48,832 nucleotides of DNA from Moraxella nonliquefaciens (lineage in GTDB: Bacteria > Pseudomonadota > Gammaproteobacteria > Pseudomonadales > Moraxellaceae): NCBI RefSeq assembly GCF_001679005.1, contig NZ_LXTW01000004.1:1-48832 (forward strand), in the 5' to 3' direction. Under the pieces are notes generated by a model. That model did no database searches. It saw only the letters and a list, made by a program, of their open reading frames with translations, and was not told the DNA's origin. The translations under genes and the position numbers were made by a program. This document shows positions 15,963-24,143 of this stretch, piece after piece. How positions within the stretch are numbered: the first letter of the stretch is position 1; each line of letters opens with the position of its first letter.

Positions 15963-18824
15963 CTACCACTTATAAGTCATTGAAAATAATAAAGAACGCC
16001 CTTTGGCAAAATTGGTCAATACCGAGCGAGTAGTACCGCCGTATTTTGCATCAGGCTTACACAACTGCCCCGCCGCACAAGGTGCACCTTCATCGGCATC
16101 ATTATAATATGAATGATAATAACGCTGAGTGGCGGCATCATTGTTGGCATCTAAGGGGTCAATATACAGTTTATCAAACGCATTTTGCACATCAAGACGC
16201 ATCACCAAATCTTTTATCGGCTCATAAGCAACATAAAAATCATGCACCAAAGGTTGTCTTTTTAGCATCTCAATTTGTTTGATGACATGGGCGCCTTTAT
16301 CATCTGAGTGCGATGTATTACCGCCATGCGTGCCATCAATGTATCTGGGTTCAATGGTCGCTCGTGGGCTTTGTCCATAATAACGCACCGCACTGCCCAT
16401 GGTGAGTTTATTATCAAATGCACGCACACCAAACTCAAAACGACCATAATCTTTGGGCAACATTGACACTTTGCTTAGCCCATAGCCTTGTGTTAATTGG
16501 TCTTCTTTTGAGCTATTTAGTGGGGACTCGCTGGCATCGCTATAATTGGTTGGTTGGTCGGTCTTTTGTCTGGCATAAGACAAATTGGTAAAATATCGCC
16601 CAGCATCATAGTTTATTTCAAGCTCTAAGCCCTGTTTATGCACAGGCATTTGCCAGTTGCGATGTTGTATGGTATTGCCTTTTAATGCACCACTGGCAAC
16701 CCAACTGGGTGGATTTTTTGTGTCATACCATTTGCCATAAACATTATGAATGTAATTGTTGATACGGCTTTCATAACCCAATACTTTTAGCCCCAAAGTA
16801 TCGTTGTCTGTCAATAGATTGTGCTTAAAAACATTAAAACCCAACTGATATGTATTGGCTTGTTCTGGTTTTAATGCGGTATTGACACCAACATCACCAA
16901 TTTGAGAAAAGAACATTTCTTGAATGTTGGGCATTCTGTGCGTGCGTGCAAAGCTGACAAAAGGCATAAAACCTGTGTCATATTTGGCACTTAAAGTAAC
17001 AGAATGGTTGATGGCGTGTTTTTTACCAGAAGTGGTTACCAAAGGCTCATACACATCACAACTTGGCGAGCAGTGCTGTTTATAAATTTGCGAATCTTCA
17101 CCAAACTTATCTTTAAACTCTTTTTGGCTACTATAATAACTGGCATGCTCACCACTAAAACGGTACTGACTGGCATTAACGCTATAATCTAACTGATATT
17201 TGTCTTTTTGTAATGATGTGTCCAAATAAATAGAATGAAAACGCTGTTTGCCTGAGGGCTGTACAATCACCGATTTTTTTGGCAATGTGCTGCTTGTCCC
17301 CTGAAAACGACCACCACAGGCATCATAACCGCCGCCACATAATAAATCATTGGTATAAAATAGCCCAAGCTCATCTGGGAAGCGATTTTTTGAATATTCA
17401 TTATGCAATATGTTAAGCCCAATGGTTGTGGTCAAATCCATTTGCTTTGGCAAATTAAAGGTGTGAGTGTTGTTCAGGTCAAAAAGATTGGCAGTGTTTT
17501 TGGCTTCAAAATCTTTATCCAATTTCCAGCCTGTAAAAGTTGAACCTTTGGGGTATTTTTGTACGCCCACATTATGGGCTGCCAACACTTTTAAATCAAT
17601 GATCTCATTTGGATTGTAAGCAACATCAAGCTGATAATTATCATTGCTGATACGGCGACTGCCTATCGTGGTGTCCATTTTACGCAGTTGTAGACCAACA
17701 TCGCTGGTGTCATTGTTATAGTTAATTTTTGCCAAATGGCTTTTTGAGGTTTGGTTTAAGGCGGTGATATCAATGGGGGCGATGCTGTACTCTTTTGCAC
17801 CATGCTCTTGCCACTGCTGCTGTTTGTCAGCAACATATTCATCAAATTTTTCTTTTGTATCAATACAGCCCAGCCCATAGCACTTACCGCCAAATCGATA
17901 TTTTCTGTCCCATAAAGGCTTGCCTGTTTCTTCATCTAATTTGGTCAAATCTTTTTGCCAAGACTGGCTGGCTTCATCGTAAGTGAGTGCATGCTCTTTG
18001 GCAAAAACTTGTTTTTGTTTACTAAGTAGCAAATCATCACCAACATTGCCAATGTGTGTCCCACCACCGCCAACTTTATAATTTTGGCTAATGTCTTTGT
18101 GGCTATAAGCATATAAAGCACTGATACTGCCATTATCAAGCCACCCACGTCCGCCAGCTGCCAGCATAAAATTTTTATCCGTCACATTTTTACCTGTCAA
18201 ACCCTTGGCAATGACGCCAAAATTTTTGTCATCTTTAATCACATCATCAGCATTTAGCGTACGAAAATTGGCCGAACCTGTTAAGGTATTTAGACCACCT
18301 TTACCATTAAAACTGCCTTTGTTTAATTCAACGCCTGCAATGAAATTTTGGTCAATCACCGCACCAAACTGTGAGGTACCACCCCCACGCCCAGCATCGG
18401 TTGAGGTGCTGTAAAAGGTTTGGGTGACACCATCAACCATGCTGTTGGCACGCCCAAATCCGCTATCACCTCGCACATTTAATGATACCAGCCCAGAGGA
18501 TTTATCCTGCTGAGTGAACGCCCCTGGCATACTACGCACAATGGCATCAACATTCTCACTGGCATTAAATACATTTTCTCGCACGCTGGTGGCTGATGCT
18601 TTGGTAAAGGGTTTTTGGGATTTTTTGGTGCTGTTGGTCGCTGTTACAACAACCTCATCTAAGATGACAGAAAAATCGGTTGTCTTTGTAGCTTTGGGGT
18701 CATCATCTGCCATGGCGGCTTGGGTGATGTGTAGCAAACACAAGGACAGCATGCTCAGTTTTAGCGCCTTTTTGGTGTGATTTGTATGCTTGGTTTGTCT
18801 CATCAAATGAAAAATTTGGTTCAT
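15963..18824 (-). CDS. TonB-dependent heme/hemoglobin receptor (MhuA/HpuB-like)
   Basis: The ATG at 18824 follows AACAGG at suitable spacing; an ATG seven codons earlier lacks this. The product has about 953 residues and roughly 105 kDa. After a signal peptide (LSMLSLCLLHITQAAMA) comes a TonB box (DEVVVTA), a plug domain (MPGAFTQQD, LNVRGDSGFGRANSMVDG, split), and a 22-strand barrel ending SMTYKW with aromatic C-terminus. Cysteine pairs in extracellular loops (CGGGYDACGG, CSPSCD, CAAGQLC) are prominent. The size fits the M. catarrhalis hemoglobin-utilisation receptor MhuA (107 kDa), but identity needs alignment. A Fur box overlaps its promoter. It would import heme for the nearby heme oxygenase. 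Confidence 0.88.
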   Translation of the reverse strand: MNQIFHLMRQTKHTNHTKKALKLSMLSLCLLHITQAAMADDDPKATKTTDFSVILDEVVVTATNSTKKSQKPFTKASATSVRENVFNASENVDAIVRSMPGAFTQQDKSSGLVSLNVRGDSGFGRANSMVDGVTQTFYSTSTDAGRGGGTSQFGAVIDQNFIAGVELNKGSFNGKGGLNTLTGSANFRTLNADDVIKDDKNFGVIAKGLTGKNVTDKNFMLAAGGRGWLDNGSISALYAYSHKDISQNYKVGGGGTHIGNVGDDLLLSKQKQVFAKEHALTYDEASQSWQKDLTKLDEETGKPLWDRKYRFGGKCYGLGCIDTKEKFDEYVADKQQQWQEHGAKEYSIAPIDITALNQTSKSHLAKINYNNDTSDVGLQLRKMDTTIGSRRISNDNYQLDVAYNPNEIIDLKVLAAHNVGVQKYPKGSTFTGWKLDKDFEAKNTANLFDLNNTHTFNLPKQMDLTTTIGLNILHNEYSKNRFPDELGLFYTNDLLCGGGYDACGGRFQGTSSTLPKKSVIVQPSGKQRFHSIYLDTSLQKDKYQLDYSVNASQYRFSGEHASYYSSQKEFKDKFGEDSQIYKQHCSPSCDVYEPLVTTSGKKHAINHSVTLSAKYDTGFMPFVSFARTHRMPNIQEMFFSQIGDVGVNTALKPEQANTYQLGFNVFKHNLLTDNDTLGLKVLGYESRINNYIHNVYGKWYDTKNPPSWVASGALKGNTIQHRNWQMPVHKQGLELEINYDAGRYFTNLSYARQKTDQPTNYSDASESPLNSSKEDQLTQGYGLSKVSMLPKDYGRFEFGVRAFDNKLTMGSAVRYYGQSPRATIEPRYIDGTHGGNTSHSDDKGAHVIKQIEMLKRQPLVHDFYVAYEPIKDLVMRLDVQNAFDKLYIDPLDANNDAATQRYYHSYYNDADEGAPCAAGQLCKPDAKYGGTTRSVLTNFAKGRSLLFSMTYKW

Positions 18825-19010
18825 GGTATTACCTGTTGTCATCATCGCTTTTGCTGACTGTGTTAATCATTTTAACAATTTAACAATTTAACAATGGCAA
18901 ACGCCCTAACAATGGCAAAGGCAAACGCCATCACATTGTGCCTGTTTTTATTACCAATCATCACAAAAGCAGGCAGAATTTGTTAAAAAGTTTGTCAAAA
19001 TGTAAAAGGC
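18825..19010. repeat. Leader of the heme receptor gene with short direct repeats
   Basis: Repeats of AACAATTT and of the unit GGCAAACGCC / TAACAATGGCAAA occur between 18873 and 18931. There is no ORF. The segment forms most of a 190-base leader between the Fur-regulated promoter and the receptor start. Confidence 0.45.
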
Positions 19011-19042
19011 GATAATATACATCATTATCATTTAATTTTCAA
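19011..19042 (-). promoter_or_regulatory. Fur box overlapping the heme receptor promoter
   Basis: GATAATATACATCATTATC (19011-19029) matches the 19-bp Fur consensus at 15 positions, with both outer hexamers exact. On the minus strand TTGAAA (19042-19037) and TATATT (19019-19014) are separated by 17 bases, so the Fur site covers the -10 and half the spacer. Iron-bound Fur there would block transcription of the receptor gene. Confidence 0.85.
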
Positions 19043-19119
19043 GCATGGCAATCAATTACCCATTTTAAATCAAAAATGGGTGGTGTTTGGGCATGGACAG
19101 ATTGGGACATAAATTAACA

Positions 19120-19144
19120 AAACCCAACATACAAGGTTGGGTTT
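19120..19144 (-). terminator. gatB terminator
   Basis: AAACCCAAC (19120-19128) pairs with GTTGGGTTT (19136-19144). On the minus strand it is followed by TTTTGTTAATTT. It lies about 40 bases after the gatB stop. Confidence 0.7.
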
Positions 19145-19182
19145 ATAAGGACTTGGCTTTTTAAGATAAAACAGTCGTGTGC

Positions 19183-20652
19183 TTAGCTAATCATCTGTTT
19201 TAACAACGCATTGACCTGAGCGGGGTTTGCCTTGCCACGGCTTGCTTTCATCACTTGTCCGACCAGTCCATTAAAGGCTTTTTCTTTTCCGCCTCTGTAT
19301 TCATCCACCATGGTTTGGTTATTGGCAAGCACATCGGCGATGATGGCTTGAATTGCCCCTGTGTCGGTCTCTTGTTTTAGTCCATGCTCGCTGATAATTT
19401 CATCAGCACTTTTGTCAGACTCCCACAGATGACCAAACACCTCTTTGGCGATTTTACCGCTGATGGTATCATCCAAAATTCGCACAATCAGCCCTGCCAA
19501 ACGCTTGGCACTGATGGGTGATTGGTCAATGGTCAGTTCATTTTTGTTCAGTGAGCCTGACAGCTCGCCCATGACCCAGTTGGCTGCGATTTTGGCGTTA
19601 TTTTTGCCAATGATATCAAGTACTTGCAAGAAATAATCCGACAGTTCACGACTGCCATTTAGTACATTGGCATCATAGGCGGTCAAGCCAAATTCACTCA
19701 CAAATCGCTCTTTGCGTACGCTTGGCAGCTCTGGCATATCGGCACGCACCTTGGCAAGTGTCTCATCTGATATGATGACAGGCAACAGGTCAGGGTCTGG
19801 AAAGTAGCGGTAATCGTTGGCTTCTTCTTTGGTACGCATGGCACGAGTTTCATCACGCTCAGGGTCATATAGGCGTGTGGCTTGCACGACTTTGCCACCG
19901 TCTTCGATGACATCAATTTGGCGTTCAATCTCAGACTTAATAGCACGGTGAATAAAGCGAAATGAGTTTAGGTTTTTAAGCTCACAGCGAGTACCAAAGG
20001 GCGTGTTTGGCTTGTGTACCGACACATTAATGTCCGCCCGAAATGAACCCTCTGCCATGATGGCATCACTGATACCCAGCCATGTAACCAGTTCGTGAAT
20101 GGTCTTGACATAAGCAACCGCCTCATCAACCGAACGCATGTCAGGTTCAGAGACAATCTCAATGAGCGGGGTGCCTGCACGGTTCAAATCCACACCCGTC
20201 ATCTGCGGTACAGCATCATGCACCGATTTACCAGCGTCTTCTTCTAGGTGAGCTCGTGTGATACCAATGCGTTTGGTGTATTCATCCTTTTGCCCTGCAT
20301 TGACCAAAATGTCAATATAACCCTCGCCCACAATAGGATTTGCCATTTGCGTGATTTGATAGCCTTTGGGCAGGTCAGGATAAAAGTAATTTTTGCGGTC
20401 AAAAGTGTTATAAGTGCCAAGTTTGGCATTGACACCCATGCCAAATTTTAAGGCACGCTCAATCACGCCTGCATTTAAGACAGGCAACGCCCCAGGAAAG
20501 CCCAAATCCACAATGGTGGCTTGGGTGTTTGGTTCTTGCCCAAAGGCGGTGGGGGCGTTTGAAAAGATTTTGCTGTCAGTGTTTAATTGGCAGTGGATTT
20601 CAATACCAATCACAACTTCATAGCCGTCAATTAGGGGGGCTTGTTGGGTCAT
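19183..20652 (-). CDS. gatB: Aspartyl/glutamyl-tRNA amidotransferase subunit B
   Basis: The 489-residue protein starts with YEVVIGIEIHCQLNT, the family hallmark, with the kinase-like GLDFP/LGFPGALPVLN region, DRKNYFYPDLPKGYQITQ and the C-terminal YqeY-like domain (about 400-489, GLVGQVMKASRGKANPAQVNALL). GatB activates the misacylated Glu-tRNAGln or Asp-tRNAAsn with ATP. AAGGAAA precedes the start. Its normal neighbour gatA is 1.3 kb away, separated by a GNAT gene and a toxin-antitoxin pair, with the toxin relic ending only 15 bases before this start, so gatB may depend on read-through from them. Confidence 0.97.
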   Translation of the reverse strand: MTQQAPLIDGYEVVIGIEIHCQLNTDSKIFSNAPTAFGQEPNTQATIVDLGFPGALPVLNAGVIERALKFGMGVNAKLGTYNTFDRKNYFYPDLPKGYQITQMANPIVGEGYIDILVNAGQKDEYTKRIGITRAHLEEDAGKSVHDAVPQMTGVDLNRAGTPLIEIVSEPDMRSVDEAVAYVKTIHELVTWLGISDAIMAEGSFRADINVSVHKPNTPFGTRCELKNLNSFRFIHRAIKSEIERQIDVIEDGGKVVQATRLYDPERDETRAMRTKEEANDYRYFPDPDLLPVIISDETLAKVRADMPELPSVRKERFVSEFGLTAYDANVLNGSRELSDYFLQVLDIIGKNNAKIAANWVMGELSGSLNKNELTIDQSPISAKRLAGLIVRILDDTISGKIAKEVFGHLWESDKSADEIISEHGLKQETDTGAIQAIIADVLANNQTMVDEYRGGKEKAFNGLVGQVMKASRGKANPAQVNALLKQMIS

Positions 20653-20667
20653 AGGGTTTCCTTGGAT

Positions 20668-21062
20668 TTAAATCATTAAAATGGTTACATCATCATATTG
20701 CTTGATTTTATCATGAGCCGTCATTAGGATGAACCGTTCGGTTTTGGCTTGGGCGATGAGCATTCTATCAAAAGGGTCTCTATGGATAAATGGCAAACGC
20801 CCAACTTCACTGCTGTGTGTGCCGTTTATGGTTAATTCTTGATAGTTTTCTTGCAAAAGCGTTTGATATAATAAATCAGGGTCAATCAATTCATCATCTT
20901 TTACTTTACCGCTACTAAGTTTAATGGCAACTTCCCAAAACTGGCAGAACTAAACCATAATTCATTATTTGGATTGGTAATAATGTCTTTGGCTTGCTTG
21001 CTCAGTTTGGGGTTATTTTGCAATGCCCATAATAAAATGTGCGTGTCTAATAAATATCTCAT
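20668..21062 (-). pseudogene. PIN-domain toxin (VapC-like), frameshifted
   Basis: The ATG at 21062 overlaps the antitoxin stop by four bases (ATGA). The first frame reads MRYLLDTHILLWALQ, the N-terminal PIN strand with its first metal-binding Asp6, and runs to residue 42 (SSASF). The second frame continues as WEVAIKLSSGKVKDDEL and then HRDPFDRMLIAQA, with the later Asp residues of the PIN active site. Restoring one T in the TTTT run (minus strand; 20937-20940) gives one 131-residue protein, the normal length. As written the toxin is truncated to about 53 residues and inactive. It could be a loss mutation, a slippage-controlled gene, or a sequencing error. Confidence 0.85.
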
Positions 21063-21295
21063 ACATCAAAATCCGTGATTTCAATATCATCAAAATTATC
21101 AGGCACTTTAATATGGGATAATGCACCCAAACGGTAAGGGCGATTGTTTGGTGAAATTGGCGTATCCATTGTTTTATTTAATAAAAAATAAGGCTCGGAA
21201 ATTTTTTGAAAAAACTCCGCCAAATTATCCTTACCGACTTGGTTAATTAACTCTTGATAATAAACATCATCAAATTGTAAAGTAACAGTTTGCAT
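21059..21295 (-). CDS. Antitoxin of a PIN-type toxin-antitoxin pair
   Basis: The 78-residue product begins MQTVTLQFDDVYYQELINQ, a likely beta-strand/helix start, and ends YRLGALSHIKVPDNFDDIEITD, which resembles the C-terminal toxin-binding tail (GxL-K-I-DDFD) of VapB/DUF2281-type antitoxins that pair with COG3744 PIN toxins. It directly precedes and overlaps the toxin, the standard order. It lies two bases after the stop of the GNAT gene, so all three are probably one transcript. Confidence 0.8.
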   Translation of the reverse strand: MQTVTLQFDDVYYQELINQVGKDNLAEFFQKISEPYFLLNKTMDTPISPNNRPYRLGALSHIKVPDNFDDIEITDFDV

Positions 21296-21297
21296 GA

Positions 21298-21801
21298 TTA
21301 CTCCTTAATTCTCGCCATCGTATAAGCATTGACAAATTCGCCATTTCTAAATGCAAATTTTTGATGCTCGCCTTCAATGACAAACCCAAATTTTTGATAA
21401 AGGGCAATGGCTTTTTTGTTGTCGGTATAAACAGTTAATTCCACTCGCTTCAAATTCAGCCAATTATCCGTCAAATCCAAAATCGTCTGTATCAGCTGAC
21501 TGCCCACGCCTTGCCCTTGATGACTTTCGCTTACAGCAATCACAAAATTGCCAATATGCCGTCTTCTGGGGTTGGTTTCGGTGCGTAGGGCGATATTGCC
21601 AACAACGTGTTCTGTGTCATTATCACAAACGACCGCCACAAATGAATGAGCGTGTTCTGGGATATTGCCAAGCCACTTTTTCCAATTGTCTACCGATTGA
21701 CTGGGTAAGTGCAAAGTTTGACTATATACGCTTTGATTGGTATAGAGCTTTTGTACGCCTTCTGCGTGTTTTTGTTCGGTACGGCAAATAATCACAGTCA
21801 T
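21298..21801 (-). CDS. GNAT-family N-acetyltransferase, YhhY-like
   Basis: The 167-residue single-domain GNAT protein matches E. coli YhhY, an L-amino-acid N-acetyltransferase, across its length by recollection: VYSQTLHLPSQS, NPRRRHIGNFVIAV (two parts of the YhhY fold), the acetyl-CoA loop ESHQGQGVGSQL, RVELTVYTDNKKAIALYQKFGF and FRNGEFVNAYTMAR. The substrate here is not proven. It sits between gatA and gatB, 139 bp downstream of gatA, and is followed at two bases by a toxin-antitoxin pair, a likely insertion into the gat operon. Confidence 0.88.
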   Translation of the reverse strand: MTVIICRTEQKHAEGVQKLYTNQSVYSQTLHLPSQSVDNWKKWLGNIPEHAHSFVAVVCDNDTEHVVGNIALRTETNPRRRHIGNFVIAVSESHQGQGVGSQLIQTILDLTDNWLNLKRVELTVYTDNKKAIALYQKFGFVIEGEHQKFAFRNGEFVNAYTMARIKE

Positions 21802-21847
21802 GGGTTGTTCTTTAATGAAATTGTCGGATAAATCGTGGATTGGTGGC

Positions 21848-21905
21848 AGGGCGCGTATGACGCACCAACATACCCTTTATTAAAAGGTGCGTGGAACGGC
21901 ACCCT
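21848..21905. repeat. Inverted-repeat element (REP-like) downstream of gatA
   Basis: AGGGCGCGTATGACGCACC (21848-21866) and GGTGCGTGGAACGGCACCCT (21886-21905) are imperfect inverted copies separated by 19 bases. The GTGCGT...ACGCACC core resembles repetitive palindromes found between genes in many genomes. It marks the gatA-side junction of the inserted GNAT/toxin-antitoxin block. Confidence 0.65.
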
Positions 21906-21940
21906 ACGACTTACCCAGTGATTGATACGACAATCTCATC

Positions 21941-23416
21941 TTAGCCCAAATTTGGCGTATCCTGATGAAATTTGGTATTTGCCTGATAAATATGAGCGGT
22001 TGTCAATAGCTCACTTTCCGCCCAGTGTTTGCCGATGAGCTGTAAGCCCACAGGTAAGCCGTTTGCTTGTCCCACAGGGTGCGATAGGGCGGGCAGACCT
22101 GCCAAGTTCACACCAATGGTGTAGACATCGCCAAGGTAAATACTGGCAGGGTCAAGGCTTTCACCCAGTTTATAAGCAGCCGTTGGGGCGGTGGGACTGG
22201 CGATGATGTCGCATTTTTCAAATGCCTTTTTAAAGTCGTCCACGATAAGACGGCGTACCTTTTGAGCTTTGGTATAATAAGCGTCAAAATACCCTGCCGA
22301 TAGGGCATAAGTACCCATGATAATACGGCGTTGCACTTCTTCGCCAAAGCCATCAGAGCGGCTGCGAGTGTATAAGTCGTGTAAGTCTTTGGGATTTTCA
22401 CAGCGATAACCAAAACGCACGCCATCATAGCGAGATAGGTTTGAGCTGGCCTCAGCGGGGGCGAGCAGATAATAGGTGGCAAGTGTGATGGCAGGGTCGG
22501 TAATGTCCACTTCTACAATTTTTGCCCCCAGCTCTTCATATGTGGCTAGGGCAGCACGAATGGATTTTTCTACTTCATCATCAAGCCCTGCTCCAAAATA
22601 CGCTTTTGCCACACCGATTTTTTTGCCTGTCAAAGGTTTGCCGTCTGTGGCTGTTGCCAAAATGTCCGCCACATAATCCTCACTGGGGCGATTGATGGAT
22701 GTGGCGTCTTTGGGGTCATGCCCTGTCATTGGGGCGAGCAGGTAGGCACAGTCTAGGGCAGATTTGCCAAAAGTGCCCGCTTGGTCAAGGCTTGAAGCAT
22801 AAGCAATCATGCCATAGCGAGACACACGCCCATAAGTGGGCTTGATGCCTGTGATGCCACAAAAACTGGCAGGCTGGCGAATAGAACCGCCTGTATCTGA
22901 GCCTGTTGCCACAGGCACAAAACCTGCCGCCACCGCCGCCGCTGAACCTCCTGACGACCCACCTGGCACACGCTGGACATCCCAAGGGTTATGCACTGCC
23001 CCAAAGTATGAACTTTCGTTGTCCGAACCCATGGCAAATTCGTCCATGTTAAGTTTGCCAAGACTCACAAAGCCACTGTTTGCGATGCTATCAACGACCG
23101 TTGCATCATAAGGCGAGATGAAGTTGTAGAGCATTTTTGAGCCAGCAGTGGTCAAAACCCCTTTGGTACATAGGTTGTCTTTATGAGCCATTGGTACGCC
23201 CAAAAGTGGACGGTTGTCACCTTTTGCACGCAGTTTATCGGCAAGTTTGGCTTGGGCTAGGGCGTTGTCAAAATCTTTGGTGATGAAACTGTTGATTTGA
23301 CCATCTAAGCGGTTAATGCGATTGGCAAAATGCTCTACCAGTTCATGGCTGCTAAATTGTTTGTTTTTTAGACCGTCTGCTAATTCATGGACGGATAGGT
23401 GGTGTAAATCTGTCAT
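21941..23416 (-). CDS. gatA: Aspartyl/glutamyl-tRNA amidotransferase subunit A
   Basis: The 491-residue amidase has the full catalytic triad: Lys79 in GVPMAHKDN and the cis-Ser/Ser pair in VPVATGSDTGGSIRQPASFCG. PGGSSGGSAAAVAAGF is the amidase-signature glycine/serine-rich loop. It releases ammonia from glutamine for the GatB reaction. gatC lies 93 bp upstream. The expected gatB does not follow immediately, since a REP-like element and three other genes intervene. Confidence 0.97.
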   Translation of the reverse strand: MTDLHHLSVHELADGLKNKQFSSHELVEHFANRINRLDGQINSFITKDFDNALAQAKLADKLRAKGDNRPLLGVPMAHKDNLCTKGVLTTAGSKMLYNFISPYDATVVDSIANSGFVSLGKLNMDEFAMGSDNESSYFGAVHNPWDVQRVPGGSSGGSAAAVAAGFVPVATGSDTGGSIRQPASFCGITGIKPTYGRVSRYGMIAYASSLDQAGTFGKSALDCAYLLAPMTGHDPKDATSINRPSEDYVADILATATDGKPLTGKKIGVAKAYFGAGLDDEVEKSIRAALATYEELGAKIVEVDITDPAITLATYYLLAPAEASSNLSRYDGVRFGYRCENPKDLHDLYTRSRSDGFGEEVQRRIIMGTYALSAGYFDAYYTKAQKVRRLIVDDFKKAFEKCDIIASPTAPTAAYKLGESLDPASIYLGDVYTIGVNLAGLPALSHPVGQANGLPVGLQLIGKHWAESELLTTAHIYQANTKFHQDTPNLG

Positions 23417-23509
23417 AAAATGCCTTTTTTATGTTGAATTTTGTTTTATTTGAATGTTAAATCCAGATGGGGTCTAAACACATACTGCCATTTTTTAGAC
23501 CATGCCTTG

Positions 23510-23797
23510 TTATTCAATCACCTGTGGCACCAAATACAACCCATCTTGCACCATAGGGGCAACCGCTTGAAAACCGTCTCGGTCAATGTCAGAATTGGCA
23601 ATGTCGGCACGCAGCTCATTACAAGCTTCGTGGATATTTGCCAAAGGCTTGATATTATCAGTGTTTACGCCATCTAATATGTCCATCATGGCTAGGATTT
23701 TATCCAAATTGCCTGCATAGTTTTGGGCGGTTTTTTCATCAAGAGCAAGGCGTGATAAATTTGCACAGTCCAAAATGTCTTCGGTGGTGATGGTCAT
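23510..23797 (-). CDS. gatC: Aspartyl/glutamyl-tRNA amidotransferase subunit C
   Basis: The 95-residue product starts with the typical ITTEDILDCANLSRLAL helix and ends VAPMVQDGLYLVPQVIE, as GatC does. It wraps around and stabilises the GatA-GatB interface in the trimeric amidotransferase. It is the first gene of the gat cluster and divergent from mreB. Confidence 0.95.
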   Translation of the reverse strand: MTITTEDILDCANLSRLALDEKTAQNYAGNLDKILAMMDILDGVNTDNIKPLANIHEACNELRADIANSDIDRDGFQAVAPMVQDGLYLVPQVIE

Positions 23798-24143
23798 GAA
23801 TGCTCCTAAAATAACAGTGAATTTTTTGGTTCATTTTATCACAAACTTAGTAATTTCAAAAAATTAAATTTCATACAAATATATTCTGATATATTATTAC
23901 ATTTACCTTAATTATTGGTAAATTTTGGTAACTTTGGTTTAAAATTGGCAAAATTAAACCAGTTTGCAAAAATTTCTTGCAAATTAGGTTAATTTTTTCA
24001 TAAATCATCATGATTTTTTTGTTGTAAATCGGTATAATTTACCACAATTTTAACCATATTGGCATTTGTCTGATTTTTAATCATTTTTCATTGATTAAGC
24101 TAAGAGATGTTTTGCCAGTCTTATTTTTTTGGAATTATGCGTT
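23798..24143. promoter_or_regulatory. Divergent gatC / mreB promoter region (346 bases)
   Basis: This very AT-rich stretch has no ORF. A TATAAT -10 at 24033-24038 reads toward mreB, although its -35 is weak. CTAAGAGATGTTTT (24100-24113), just before the mreB start, is identical to 14 bases of the pnp leader stem. Several A/T tracts between 23850 and 23960 probably bend DNA and serve the gatC promoter. Confidence 0.5.
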
